Shown: piece by piece, positions 1 to 9,969 of the stretch | Numbering within the stretch: the first letter of the stretch is position 1 | Layout of the letters: every line of letters begins with the position of its first letter | Source of the DNA: Thiotrichales bacterium 19S3-11 | Lineage (GTDB): Bacteria > Pseudomonadota > Gammaproteobacteria > Francisellales > Francisellaceae | Length of the DNA stretch: 64,000 nucleotides | Assembly: GCA_021713295.1 (NCBI GenBank) | Contig: JAKJJU010000002.1 | Coordinates: 121,047 to 185,046, forward strand | Direction of reading: 5' to 3' | Program-made: the position numbers and the translations under genes | The notes under the pieces: generated by a model | Database searches by the model: none | The model's input: the letters and a program-made list of their open reading frames with translations, nothing else | What the model was told of the DNA's origin: nothing

Positions 1-1062
1 TGCAATAGCTTCCATTCGATTGGCAATGACATTTAATTTTCCAGCTGAAACAGCCGTTATAAAATCCTCATCTAAAAAATTACCATCCGCTGGAATAGAA
101 ATTACAGCTAAATTGTCACACTCTGCCTCTAACTCATGCAACTTCAGAGATAGTGCGCGCTCAGCATCTCGCTCTTTATTACCACCTGCATATTTTAAAT
201 TATTAAAATAAACATGTGTAATTGGCTTTGCCTCTAAGTTTCTCCCCAGACTATTTAAAGCAACATGCTTTTGATAGCGTATAAACTCTTTAAATAATGG
301 GTTATAACGTGGATTACCATTATCTTTTTCAGCTTGAGTTCCAAAACGAAATTCTAATGGCAACGGTTTGTTATCTTTATAAGCATATACTCTAAGCTGC
401 GGTATACTCGTTGTTAACATTGGCTTAAAATCTTTAGCTACAAAGGCCAAAGCCCGACCTAACTTTGAACCTTGCTCCTCTGGTGAGGTTCTATTGATCG
501 CTGATTTAAATATATTCTGGCTTAACTGTTTTGTTACCGCACCTTCTGATTTTGAAATATTTTTTGTGTTTTTAACCACAGGACCAATAACTAAAGCGGT
601 ATATTCTAAAGCCACGTTCGTATTGTAGTAAAACGCATGAATTAGTGGTTGTAAGTCTTCTAATTGCTTTTTTGCTGGTTCGCTGACATTTGGATCTAGA
701 GAAACTTCTTTTTGCTGCAAATCAACTATAATTCTCTCTAATCTATCTAGAAAATCAGTGTATAAGTTACCATAAGAAGTTCTTATGTTATAAGCGTTAG
801 CTGGATTACATAAGTTTAAAACATAGTTTACTTCAGCAACTTTATTTAATTTTTCTATGTTTAACTGTAATAGCACAGCTGCTATTTTTCTTAAATAAAG
901 AAAACTATTAACATTTCTTAATTCATCTGAATCTTTAATTGCTGCTGGTTCTGGAATCACTTTCTTTTCAATTAACTTTTGAACCGTTAACCCATCAATA
1001 GACTCTAAACTTGGACCCGTATTAGACATACTGGCTAAAGGAATCATTTCTTCTTCAAACAT
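1..1062 (-). CDS. Unknown protein, possible secreted effector (N-terminal 354 residues; 3' end beyond the window)
   Basis: One uninterrupted minus-strand reading frame runs from an ATG at 1062 off the window edge, giving 354 residues without a stop. The start is supported by a GAGG ribosome-binding site eight bases upstream. There is no signal peptide and no obvious membrane segment. Residues 1-100 are helical and Leu/Lys/Glu-rich. Residues 282-354 hold a beta-rich stretch containing THVYFNN and, about 35 residues on, AVISIPADG. I cannot name the family. The tail faintly recalls long Dot/Icm effectors, but that is memory of a pattern and was not checked. It lies downstream of clpB on the same strand, separated by 202 bases with its own possible promoter. 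Reality of the gene is fairly certain, its function is not. Confidence 0.7.
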   Translation of the reverse strand, partial: MFEEEMIPLASMSNTGPSLESIDGLTVQKLIEKKVIPEPAAIKDSDELRNVNSFLYLRKIAAVLLQLNIEKLNKVAEVNYVLNLCNPANAYNIRTSYGNLYTDFLDRLERIIVDLQQKEVSLDPNVSEPAKKQLEDLQPLIHAFYYNTNVALEYTALVIGPVVKNTKNISKSEGAVTKQLSQNIFKSAINRTSPEEQGSKLGRALAFVAKDFKPMLTTSIPQLRVYAYKDNKPLPLEFRFGTQAEKDNGNPRYNPLFKEFIRYQKHVALNSLGRNLEAKPITHVYFNNLKYAGGNKERDAERALSLKLHELEAECDNLAVISIPADGNFLDEDFITAVSAGKLNVIANRMEAIA

Positions 1063-1111
1063 AGCAACCACCTCATTCAATGTTCACGGAGTGACAAAAT
1101 ACCTAACTACA

Positions 1112-1140
1112 ATTATCACACATTAAACAACTAGACACAA
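1112..1140 (-). promoter_or_regulatory. Candidate sigma-70 promoter for the partial gene at 1-1062
   Basis: Read on the minus strand: TTGTGT (1135-1140), a 17-base spacer, then GATAAT (1112-1117) preceded by TGT, which gives an extended -10. It lies about 50 bases before the ATG at 1062. The gap 1063-1264 otherwise holds nothing recognisable. In A+T-rich DNA such matches arise by chance, so this is tentative. Confidence 0.35.
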
Positions 1141-1264
1141 CGCCATTTTTATTTCATGATATCACAATTTTTGCCAAATAAATTGATTAGATATAATATT
1201 AAAAACAAGTAGTTGAGAGAAAAATAGAACGATTGTTCAAATTTAAGTCACTATATTATTACAA

Positions 1265-3859
1265 TTAGTCATTCGTTTTTTCAAAAATTAAAGACTCTCC
1301 TTTACGGTGAACCTTAATTGTTTCATTCGGTAAAAACTTACCTTCCAACAATTCATAGGCTAACGGATTTTCAATTTCTTGTTGAATGGAACGTTTTAAT
1401 GGCCTTGCACCATAGACAGGATCATAACCGACTTCAGTAATTAATTTCATTGCCTCTGGCGTTAATTCGATATTTAAATCTTTTTCTTTTAGACGCAGGC
1501 GCAGTCGAGCTAATTGAATATCTGCAATCTTTTCAATCATTTTTTCATCTAGCGGCTTAAAGACAACGGTTTCATCAATACGATTAATAAATTCAGGCCT
1601 AAAGTGCTGAGAAACTACTTCCATCACCGCTAACTTCATTTCCTCATAACTACCCGATGTAGCCATCTCTTGAATTAAATGCGAACCTAAATTCGATGTC
1701 ATAATAATCACTGTATTACGAAAATCAACCGTACGCCCATGACCATCAGTTAAACGGCCATCATCTAACACCTGAAGCAAGATATTAAATACATCCGGAT
1801 GAGCCTTCTCAACCTCATCTAATAAAATTACTGAGTAAGGTTTGCGTCTGACATATTCGGTCATATACCCACCTTGTTCATATCCAACATATCCTGGAGG
1901 TGCACCAATAAGACGAGAGACTGAATGCTTTTCCATAAATTCAGACATATCAACCCGAAGCATTGCTGTTTCATCATCAAATAAGAATTCAGCTAATGCT
2001 TTTGTTAACTCAGTTTTTCCCACACCAGTAGGCCCTAAGAATAAAAACGATCCAATCGGTCGATTTGGATCAGATAAGCCAGAACGCGACCGTCTAACTG
2101 CATTTGCAACAGCACTAACTGCTTCATTTTGCCCGACAACGCGTTTTTCTAATTCATTTTCTAAGCGTAATAATTTTTCTTTCTCACCTTCCATCATTCT
2201 TGACACTGGAATACCTGTTGCTCTAGAGACAACATCTGCGATTTGTTCTTCTGTAACTGCATTATGAACTAACTGTGGCTCATGTGATTTATCTGCTGTT
2301 TCTTTTTCTGCATCGTTCATTGACTTTAACTGCTCTTCTAACTCAGGAATCTTGCCATACTGAAGCTCAGCCATTCTTTGTAAATCACCTGCTCGTTTTG
2401 CTGACTCCATATCAAGCTTAGCTCTTTCTAAAGCCTCTTTAATGTGCTGACTTCCTTGCAATTGTGCTTTTTCCGATTTCCAAATCTCTTCTAAATCTGC
2501 ATACTCTTTTTCTAACGCTTCAATATCACTTTCTAGTAATTCTAGACGCTTTTTAGATGCGTTATCATCTTCCTTAGCTAATGCTTCACGTTGCATTTTT
2601 AGTTGAATAATCCGCCGATCAAGTCGATCCATAGCTTCGGGCTTAGAATCAATTTCCATCCGAATATGACTCGCTGCTTCATCAATTAAATCAATTGCCT
2701 TATCTGGAAGATTACGATCTGTAATATAGCGATTAGATAAGGTTGCTGCCGCCACAATAGCTGGATCAGTAATATCAACACCATGATGCACTTCATAACG
2801 CTCTTTCAATCCTCTTAAAATAGCAATCGTATCTTCTACTGAAGGCTCACTAACAAGAACCTTTTGAAAGCGCCTCTCTAGTGCTGCATCTTTTTCGATA
2901 TATTCTCTGTACTCATTTAATGTTGTTGCACCAACACAACGTAATTCACCTCTGGCTAATGCAGGTTTAAGCATATTACCAGCATCCATTGAGCCTTCTG
3001 CTTTGCCTGCGCCCACCATTGTATGAATTTCATCAATAAACAAAATGATTTGACCTTCTTGTTTTGCCAAATCATTTAAAACTGCTTTAAGACGCTCTTC
3101 AAATTCACCTCTAAATTTAGCACCCGCAATTAAAGCCCCCATATCAAGTGCTAGTAAACGCTTATTACGCATACCTTCAGGCACTTCATGGTTAACAATT
3201 CGCTGTGCTAACCCTTCAACTATTGCCGTTTTTCCTACACCTGGCTCACCAATTAAAACAGGGTTGTTTTTTGTTCGGCGTTGCAATACCTGAATTGTTC
3301 TACGAATCTCATCATCTCGCCCAATGACTGGATCAAGCTTACCTTGCTCCGCTCTTTCAGTTAAATCAATAGTATATTTTTCCAATGCTCCTCTTAATTC
3401 TTCAGCATTAGCATCATTAACTGTTTCTCCCCCTCGTATTTCATCAATTGCTGCCTGAAGTTTTTTCTCTGTTAAGTTTTGTTCTTTATAAATTTTAGCA
3501 ATAACACCATCTTCAAGGGCAGCTTGCACAAAAAGCTCACTTGAAACAAACTGATCTTTTCGATCTTGAGCTAACTTTTCTGTCTTCTGAAAAACTCTCA
3601 TTAAATTGTTAGAAGGCTGAACTTGTGTATAACCTTGGGTTGTTGCTAAATCATCTAGCGCTTTAGATAATGCCGAACGAAACTGGTTAATATTAGCACC
3701 TGCTTTGGATAATACAGCGCGAATACTACTTCCTTGTTGATCTAATAATGCCATCATCACATGAATAGGCTCTATCATTGTGTTATTTCTTGATAATGCT
3801 AGAGACTGCGCATCTGAAATTGCCTGTTGAAACTTTGTGGTTAATTTATCAAACCGCAT
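1265..3859 (-). CDS. clpB: ATP-dependent chaperone ClpB (disaggregase)
   Basis: Hexameric AAA+ disaggregase that works with DnaK/DnaJ/GrpE to rescue aggregated proteins in the cytoplasm. The 864 residues show the Clp N-domain (about 1-145), a first AAA+ module with Walker A GEPGVGKT at 204-211, a long coiled-coil middle domain rich in Glu/Lys/Leu (about 405-525), and a second AAA+ module with GPTGVGKT. Length is normal for the family (E. coli 857). The frame is open upstream to 3913, but MRFDKLT at 3859 matches the usual ClpB N-terminus and has an AGAGGG ribosome site, so I take it as the start. A heat-shock-type promoter lies just upstream. Confidence 0.97.
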   Translation of the reverse strand: MRFDKLTTKFQQAISDAQSLALSRNNTMIEPIHVMMALLDQQGSSIRAVLSKAGANINQFRSALSKALDDLATTQGYTQVQPSNNLMRVFQKTEKLAQDRKDQFVSSELFVQAALEDGVIAKIYKEQNLTEKKLQAAIDEIRGGETVNDANAEELRGALEKYTIDLTERAEQGKLDPVIGRDDEIRRTIQVLQRRTKNNPVLIGEPGVGKTAIVEGLAQRIVNHEVPEGMRNKRLLALDMGALIAGAKFRGEFEERLKAVLNDLAKQEGQIILFIDEIHTMVGAGKAEGSMDAGNMLKPALARGELRCVGATTLNEYREYIEKDAALERRFQKVLVSEPSVEDTIAILRGLKERYEVHHGVDITDPAIVAAATLSNRYITDRNLPDKAIDLIDEAASHIRMEIDSKPEAMDRLDRRIIQLKMQREALAKEDDNASKKRLELLESDIEALEKEYADLEEIWKSEKAQLQGSQHIKEALERAKLDMESAKRAGDLQRMAELQYGKIPELEEQLKSMNDAEKETADKSHEPQLVHNAVTEEQIADVVSRATGIPVSRMMEGEKEKLLRLENELEKRVVGQNEAVSAVANAVRRSRSGLSDPNRPIGSFLFLGPTGVGKTELTKALAEFLFDDETAMLRVDMSEFMEKHSVSRLIGAPPGYVGYEQGGYMTEYVRRKPYSVILLDEVEKAHPDVFNILLQVLDDGRLTDGHGRTVDFRNTVIIMTSNLGSHLIQEMATSGSYEEMKLAVMEVVSQHFRPEFINRIDETVVFKPLDEKMIEKIADIQLARLRLRLKEKDLNIELTPEAMKLITEVGYDPVYGARPLKRSIQQEIENPLAYELLEGKFLPNETIKVHRKGESLIFEKTND

Positions 3860-3892
3860 AAATAATACCCTCTTTAAATAGACATAAAGATT

Positions 3893-3921
3893 ATATGGCA
3901 TCACTTCAATCAAATATCAAG
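3893..3921 (-). promoter_or_regulatory. Candidate sigma-32 (heat-shock) promoter of clpB
   Basis: Read on the minus strand: CTTGATA (3915-3921), exactly 14 bases, then TGCCATAT (3893-3900). The sigma-32 consensus is CTTGAAA, 11-16 bases, CCCCATnT. It is 33 bases before the clpB ATG. A similar element precedes htpG in this window, which strengthens both calls. Confidence 0.6.
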
Positions 3922-3935
3922 CATAACACTAAAAT

Positions 3936-4955
3936 TTAGATAACCTCTTTTGAAATTACTTTTTGTAAATCAATAAGATCAAGCTTTGGTTGAACTTCAT
4001 TTTTCCAGAACTTCAACCATGGCTTAAGCTGAGGGTATGCCTTGGCTACTGATAAAATATAGTGCGCAACTCTTGGAATATGTTCTAGATAATTTGGCCT
4101 TCCATCACGAATATAAAGGCATGCAAAAATACCCAAACATTTAATATGGCGTTGCATACCCACCCAATCAAACCAATGCACAAACTCATTAAAGGATGTT
4201 TCCTCTGCAATTACATGATGTGTTTTTAACATTTGAAAATAAACCTCAACCCAGTAATTAATGATCTGCTTCGGCCATGAAATATAACAGTCTTTCAAAA
4301 GTGATACCAAATCATAAACAACAGGGCCACTAACAGCATCTTGATAGTCAATTATACCAAGGCTTTGTGATGCTAGCATCATGATATTTTTACTATGATA
4401 ATCACGATGCAAGGTCGTTTGAGGCTGTACTTTTGCAACCTCTGCTAGCTGATTAAATAAACTTACAAGCATTTGCTTATCTTTAGTTGTTGGTTTAAGT
4501 TTAAGCCATTCAAAAAACCACTCGTTCATTCTACCGGCTTCTTCAATTAACTTCTCATAACTATATTCAGGTACTTCGCCACCACTAATTTGGTTAATTT
4601 TAATTAATTCATATAAACAGTAACGGTAATAGTTATTCTCTTTTTCCTTAGCAAATACATCAAAAAGCAGTTGATTGCCAAAATCACTTAATAGGCATAA
4701 ACCTTCCTCAACATCTACATGTACAACCTCAGGAGTAACAACACCATTTTTTTTAAAGAGATTTCCAACAGCAATGAACTGTACAAGCTTCTCCTTTTCA
4801 GATGATGCATCCATTAAAACATATGTTTTCTCACCTTTATGGATTCTATAATATCGCCTAAAACTTGCATCTCCTGCCAGAAAGTCAATCTTAAACTTTT
4901 CATCATCATAATATCCCTTTAACCAATCATTCAATCTACTTCTTTGAAATGTCAT
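3936..4955 (-). CDS. amgK: Anomeric N-acetylmuramate/N-acetylglucosamine kinase, AmgK type
   Basis: Aminoglycoside-phosphotransferase-fold kinase of 339 residues. In Pseudomonas, AmgK phosphorylates the anomeric hydroxyl of MurNAc/GlcNAc for peptidoglycan recycling to UDP-MurNAc. The catalytic loop HRDYHSKN is at 183-190 and the metal-binding IIDYQDA at 201-207; this DxQDA form is typical of AmgK rather than of antibiotic kinases. An AGGA ribosome site precedes the ATG. The gene diverges from lptD, as in pseudomonads, where amgK is followed by murU. Here the next gene on the strand is clpB, so murU is not adjacent. Confidence 0.8.
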   Translation of the reverse strand: MTFQRSRLNDWLKGYYDDEKFKIDFLAGDASFRRYYRIHKGEKTYVLMDASSEKEKLVQFIAVGNLFKKNGVVTPEVVHVDVEEGLCLLSDFGNQLLFDVFAKEKENNYYRYCLYELIKINQISGGEVPEYSYEKLIEEAGRMNEWFFEWLKLKPTTKDKQMLVSLFNQLAEVAKVQPQTTLHRDYHSKNIMMLASQSLGIIDYQDAVSGPVVYDLVSLLKDCYISWPKQIINYWVEVYFQMLKTHHVIAEETSFNEFVHWFDWVGMQRHIKCLGIFACLYIRDGRPNYLEHIPRVAHYILSVAKAYPQLKPWLKFWKNEVQPKLDLIDLQKVISKEVI

Positions 4956-5049
4956 ACATAAATCCTAGCTATCCTCTAATAAAAACGCTAAACTTTGTCT
5001 CTAAAATTCTAGCTTAATTTTAAAACAAAAATCGAGGTTATTTTTTATA

Positions 5050-7674
5050 ATGGTGCAACAATCTGCTTTAGGGAAAAAAAAGATTTTGGCAATTACCCTG
5101 TTTTCTTTACTTGCACCAAGCTTTGGCCTTGCAAAAATATCATCGGATAACCCATTACAAAAAAATTGGGAGTGCCAAGTAAAAAATGGTAAATGGCTAT
5201 GCCTAGAAATCAATAATGACGCACAAGCGCTATTTCAAAAAAATTTAGACATATCAGAGAAGCAAATTGTTTTAGCCAAAGCTTTAGGCTGGGTTCCGAC
5301 AAATGACCCAAAAAATATTTGTGGTGGTTACTATTACCAGCCACCTGCTTATGATCCATCTAAACCAATTGACCAAAATACACGCTTAAATGCCCAACAA
5401 GCTAACTATACCATGCAAGGGAGTATTTCAGCAGAAGGCAATGTAGAAGTGCAAAAGGGAGTTCAAACCTTAACAGCAAATCAGGCAACCGTCAGTCCAA
5501 ATCCCAAAACACAAAAATTACAAAATATTGAAGCCTCTGGCAATGTCAGTTTAAGACAGCCTGGTCAATTAGTAATTTCACAAAAAGGCAAGGCAAACTT
5601 AAATGCAAATACAGCTGTATTAACAGATACCTACTATCTGATACATGTTAGCGAAAGCCCACAAACCAAAGGCGGTTTACTTGCATCTCCTAATCAAGAA
5701 CAAGAAAACTCTAAATATACCCATTTTACCGGTTATGGTCGAGGTCATGCTGATGTAGTCCACCAGTTAAGTAAGACTAAATATTCACTTAAAAATGCAA
5801 CCTATACAACAGCACCGCCAACTTCAGATACTTGGACAATATCAGGCACTACCATTGACTTAAATAAAGAAACGGGCAGAGGTGAAGCTTATAATAGCGT
5901 TTTTTGGGTTGAAGATATGCCTATATTTTATACCCCTTATTTTAACTTCCCTATCGATAATAGACGCCAAACTGGGTTTTTATATCCTATGGCTGGATAT
6001 AATGATGAGAGTGGTTACTATATTACGACACCATTTTATGCTAACCTCGCACCAAATTATGATTTATTAATCACACCAACACTCTATAATCATCGTGGTT
6101 TAATGATCAATAATAACCTACGTTTTTTAACTAATACACAAAGCGGCTATATTAGTCTGTCGTATATGCCACACGATGATATAGAGGATATGAGCAGAAC
6201 TGCATTAGATACAACGATAAATGGTACATACAGTAAGAATCTTACCAGTTACTTTGATTATCATTATGTCGGCGATGACCAATTTGTTAATGACTTTAAT
6301 AGTAATGATATTATCTCAGCAAACCAGACCTTACTCAATCGTGAATTTCAACTTAACTATGCTGATCCGATCTGGACAGTTAATGGCACATTACTTGACT
6401 ATAATGTTATTGATCCAACGTTATCCTTAGAAAACAGGCCCTATGCAACACTACCGCAAATTAATGCTAATATAAGACCTCAAAGTGATTACACATGGCT
6501 TAACTATGGTGCTAATACTCAATTTACTTACTTTTACAAATCACCACTAAATGGAGTTGAGCAAGTCAATGGACAACGGCTCTATATTGCGCCTTATTTA
6601 TCAATTCCTCTAACAGAAACTTATGGCTATTTCAAACCAAGCATAACATTCACAAATACTGATTATTGGTTACAAGATAGAGAACAAAATAGTGTCCAAA
6701 GCGCTTTTCCTGAAACACCTATTAGTCGCAACTTGCCTATTTTCAATATCGATACAGCACTCTACTTTGATCGTGACTTTAGCTTTAATGGCTCAAGTTA
6801 TAAGCAAACGTTAGAACCTAGATTATTTTATACCTATATTCCCTATGATGATCAAAATGACATACCGGTTTTTGATTCGTCATTTACTAGTTTTTCATAT
6901 AGTTCACTGTTTCAAACCAATCGATTTACTGGTTATGACCGCATAAACAATGCTAATCAACTATCTTATGCCTTGCAAACCAGTATTAATACCGATAAAG
7001 GTAAACCACTTTTTAGCGGTGGAATTGGGCAAATGGCTTATTTTACCGACCAGAAAGTATCGATCTGTAGAACAACTGGTTGTATTGCCACTGAAAATCC
7101 AACTTATCAAGATAGTTTCTCTGACATTGCTGGATTTGCCAATATTTATTTGCTTGATGCTTGGACACTTACAGCTAATATGACCTATAACGCACAAGAT
7201 AACCATGTTGATAGCCAAAGTTACTCTGTGCAATATAAGCCAAACCCTGGCCTTATTTTAAACGCAGCCTACAGTAATAACGCGAATGATTATTCACTAT
7301 TAAGCACCCAGCAACTACTAAATGGTGAATCACCGCCTAGTATTTCTACAGTGACACTTTCAGGGCTTTATAAACTAACTGAACACTGGTCAATCATTGG
7401 ACTATGGAATTATTCTTTCAATTATGACCGTACATTAAATATGTTTGCCGGTATTTCATATGACGCTTGTAGTTGGGCGGCTCGGTTTGTCTACCAACGC
7501 TATATTTCAAATAGTTTTGGCAGTGATGCAAATAACCCTGCCGAAATTTCAGGCCCACTATCTACCGCCTTAGTTTTCCAAATTGAACTCAAAGGATTAG
7601 GCGGCTCAAGTGCAAACCAGCTCGATGGTCTTTTAACACAAATCAATGGCTATCAGTCAAATTCACCTTTTTAA
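5050..7674 (+). CDS. lptD: LPS-assembly outer-membrane protein LptD
   Basis: Inserts lipopolysaccharide into the outer leaflet of the outer membrane together with LptE. The 874 residues begin with a signal peptide (about 1-28), followed by an OstA/jelly-roll periplasmic domain (about 100-230) and a large beta-barrel rich in alternating aromatic and polar strands. Cys residues lie in the N-terminal part (WECQ, WLCLE, ICGGY) and near the C-terminus (DACSW), as expected for the disulfides linking the two domains. A GAGG site lies 12 bases before the ATG. It heads the lptD-surA-rsmA-apaH order known in gammaproteobacteria, here without pdxA and apaG. Confidence 0.95.
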   Translation: MVQQSALGKKKILAITLFSLLAPSFGLAKISSDNPLQKNWECQVKNGKWLCLEINNDAQALFQKNLDISEKQIVLAKALGWVPTNDPKNICGGYYYQPPAYDPSKPIDQNTRLNAQQANYTMQGSISAEGNVEVQKGVQTLTANQATVSPNPKTQKLQNIEASGNVSLRQPGQLVISQKGKANLNANTAVLTDTYYLIHVSESPQTKGGLLASPNQEQENSKYTHFTGYGRGHADVVHQLSKTKYSLKNATYTTAPPTSDTWTISGTTIDLNKETGRGEAYNSVFWVEDMPIFYTPYFNFPIDNRRQTGFLYPMAGYNDESGYYITTPFYANLAPNYDLLITPTLYNHRGLMINNNLRFLTNTQSGYISLSYMPHDDIEDMSRTALDTTINGTYSKNLTSYFDYHYVGDDQFVNDFNSNDIISANQTLLNREFQLNYADPIWTVNGTLLDYNVIDPTLSLENRPYATLPQINANIRPQSDYTWLNYGANTQFTYFYKSPLNGVEQVNGQRLYIAPYLSIPLTETYGYFKPSITFTNTDYWLQDREQNSVQSAFPETPISRNLPIFNIDTALYFDRDFSFNGSSYKQTLEPRLFYTYIPYDDQNDIPVFDSSFTSFSYSSLFQTNRFTGYDRINNANQLSYALQTSINTDKGKPLFSGGIGQMAYFTDQKVSICRTTGCIATENPTYQDSFSDIAGFANIYLLDAWTLTANMTYNAQDNHVDSQSYSVQYKPNPGLILNAAYSNNANDYSLLSTQQLLNGESPPSISTVTLSGLYKLTEHWSIIGLWNYSFNYDRTLNMFAGISYDACSWAARFVYQRYISNSFGSDANNPAEISGPLSTALVFQIELKGLGGSSANQLDGLLTQINGYQSNSPF

Positions 7675-7762
7675 ACCTTGTTGATTGCTTTAAAATACTT
7701 ATAATGTTAATGAATTTAACTTACTAGTAAATTAAAAAAGTAATTAACCCAACAGGAATTAT

Positions 7763-9187
7763 ATGTCTAATAAACTTATCACTTCATTAGTTACTGCGCT
7801 GTCAATTGTATCTTTTCAAAGCGCACTTGCCAATGATGCACCCAAAGCTTCTATATCGAGCCCTAATAAAACAACCACCACATTAAATGCGATCCCCCAA
7901 ACAAAACCAGCTGAAACCATAAGCAGCAACGCAAAAATAAATGTTATCAATCAAGTAGTTGCCATTGTTAATAATGGCGTTATTACTTCTGAAGAATTAG
8001 ATGCCGCAGTTGAACAAACCAAAGCACAAATAACAGATCAGGGACTTTCACTTCCAGATGATTTAACGCTTAAACGTCAAGTATTACAACAACTAATTAA
8101 CCAATCGATCATACTTGAATTGGCCAAACGTAATCATATTACCGTCACTGATGATGATATCAATCAAACCATTGCTATGATTGCTGATCAAAATCATATT
8201 AGTGTTGCACAATTAAAAGACAAGCTCAAAACAAGCGGTCTTAATTATCAACAGTATTATGATACTATGCGTAAACAATTAATTATGCAAAAAATGCAGC
8301 AGAAACTAGTAGCGGGATCCATTTTTATTTCACCAAAGGATATTGATGCCTATGTGGAAAAACACCTAAAACAACCAGAAGTAAAGCAATATGAACTGGC
8401 TAATATTTTAATTCCGTTACCTAAAGATAAAACGCCTGATTCAATTGATAAGGCAAAAAGCTCTGCCACTAAATTAGTTAATGAGATTAAATCAGGTAAA
8501 ATTACGTTTTTTGAAGCTGCACGCAAATATTCTCAAAGCGGTAATGCCCTCTCTGGTGGAGACCTTGGTTATAAGACATTAGATGAGTTACCATCAATTT
8601 ATGCTGATAAAGTTAAGGCAATGAAAAAAGGAGAAATCATTGGCCCATTTGAAGCTAATGGTGCGCTACAAATCCTACAGCTTAAAACTATTCAAGTTAA
8701 GGACAGTCAAAAGCACTGGGTAGAACAGTATCATGTTGAGCAGATTTTACTTAAATTAACCCCTATTCTTAATACGCAACAGGCAAAAGCACAACTTCAA
8801 CGAATTATCATAGCTCTGGATAATAAAAAGTCATTTTCAGAGCTTGCTAAAGCCAACACCCAAAACTATGATGTTGCATCCAAAGGAGGTGATCTCGGCT
8901 GGGTAAGCCTAAGCCAAGTATCTCCAGAGTTAGCTAATGTAATTAAATCAACGCCGGTTGATACAGTCAGTCAACCATTTCAAGTTGGTGATAGCTGGCA
9001 AATTATTAAAGTTATTGGCAAACGCAAAACAGATGACACCAAAAATTATTTACATATGCAAGCTGCCAATATCTTATTCCGCCAGCGTGCTGAACAAATG
9101 GTTAAAAATTGGCAGCTCTCTTTAAGAGGTGAAGCTTATGTCAAGATATTGATACCTGATTTGAACATGCCGGAACTAGATAGCTAA
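7763..9187 (+). CDS. surA: Periplasmic chaperone / peptidyl-prolyl isomerase SurA
   Basis: Escorts unfolded outer-membrane proteins, including LptD, to the BAM complex. The 474 residues comprise a signal peptide (about 1-23, ending ALAND), a low-complexity Thr/Pro/Lys linker, the SurA N-terminal chaperone domain (about 55-200) and two rotamase (PpiC) domains, recognised by SGGDLGYKTLDELP and KGGDLGWVSLSQVSP. Slightly longer than E. coli SurA (428) because of the linker. An AGGA site precedes the ATG. Its TAA stop overlaps the rsmA start by one base, indicating translational coupling. Confidence 0.96.
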   Translation: MSNKLITSLVTALSIVSFQSALANDAPKASISSPNKTTTTLNAIPQTKPAETISSNAKINVINQVVAIVNNGVITSEELDAAVEQTKAQITDQGLSLPDDLTLKRQVLQQLINQSIILELAKRNHITVTDDDINQTIAMIADQNHISVAQLKDKLKTSGLNYQQYYDTMRKQLIMQKMQQKLVAGSIFISPKDIDAYVEKHLKQPEVKQYELANILIPLPKDKTPDSIDKAKSSATKLVNEIKSGKITFFEAARKYSQSGNALSGGDLGYKTLDELPSIYADKVKAMKKGEIIGPFEANGALQILQLKTIQVKDSQKHWVEQYHVEQILLKLTPILNTQQAKAQLQRIIIALDNKKSFSELAKANTQNYDVASKGGDLGWVSLSQVSPELANVIKSTPVDTVSQPFQVGDSWQIIKVIGKRKTDDTKNYLHMQAANILFRQRAEQMVKNWQLSLRGEAYVKILIPDLNMPELDS

Positions 9188-9969
9188 TGAAACACCAGGC
9201 AAAAAAACGCTTTGGACAAAATTTTTTGGTTGACCCCTATATTATTAGTCAAATAATTGATGCTGGCGAATTTAAAAGAGATGATATTGTTACTGAGATT
9301 GGCCCTGGACTTGGCGCATTAACAAAGCATTTAGTTAATCAACTTGACTGTCTAAATGTTATTGAAATTGATAATGATATTATCCCACACATCCAACAAC
9401 TCGACATTGATAATAAAATAACCATTTACCATCAGGATGCCTTAAAAGTTGACTACCTCCAATTAATTAGCAATGACAAACGTAAAAAAAATAAACTTAT
9501 CGGTAACCTACCCTATAATATTTCAACTCCCTTATTAATTCATTTAATGCCGTATTCACATCAATTTGAACGGATGATATTCATGCTTCAAAAAGAAGTA
9601 ATTGACCGTCTATGTGCAGTGCCAAATAATAAAACCTATGGTCGCTTAAGCGTTATTATCAATTATTTTTGTCATATTGAAAGAGTAATTAACGTGCCAC
9701 CAAGCGCGTTTAGACCACAACCTAAAGTAGATTCAGCAGTTATTCGCCTAAAACCTAAAACTATGCGTCTTGAGTTATACGATTTCTCACTATTTGAACA
9801 AATAGTTTTTCACGCTTTTCAACAACGTAGAAAAACCATCAGTAATAGCTTAAAATTATTTCTAACAATTGATGATTTTAAACAACTACAAATTAACCCA
9901 AAGCTAAGAGCTGAAAACTTAACGCTGGAGTTATTTGTGGCAATTAGCAATTATGTGGCGAAGTTATGA
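9187..9969 (+). CDS. rsmA: 16S rRNA dimethyladenosine transferase RsmA (KsgA)
   Basis: Dimethylates A1518 and A1519 of 16S rRNA with S-adenosylmethionine late in 30S assembly. The 260 residues contain the N-terminal KKRFGQNFL signature, the SAM-binding EIGPGLGALT (38-47) and the catalytic NLPYN (107-111), followed by the small C-terminal helical domain with FQQRRKT. Length matches the family. The ATG overlaps the surA stop (TAATG), and the rsmA stop overlaps the apaH start (ATGA), so these three genes form a tightly packed operon. Confidence 0.97.
   Translation: MKHQAKKRFGQNFLVDPYIISQIIDAGEFKRDDIVTEIGPGLGALTKHLVNQLDCLNVIEIDNDIIPHIQQLDIDNKITIYHQDALKVDYLQLISNDKRKKNKLIGNLPYNISTPLLIHLMPYSHQFERMIFMLQKEVIDRLCAVPNNKTYGRLSVIINYFCHIERVINVPPSAFRPQPKVDSAVIRLKPKTMRLELYDFSLFEQIVFHAFQQRRKTISNSLKLFLTIDDFKQLQINPKLRAENLTLELFVAISNYVAKL

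Noticed and set aside
1227..1238. GAACGATTGTTC followed on the minus strand by TATTTTT as a clpB terminator
   Set aside because: Only a four-base stem; too weak to call.
1842..2267. Plus-strand ORF of 141 codons inside clpB
   Set aside because: It is antisense to the conserved second AAA+ module of clpB and has no ribosome site or family match.
6961..7233. Minus-strand 90-codon ORF inside lptD
   Set aside because: Antisense to the lptD beta-barrel region; lptD reading is certain.
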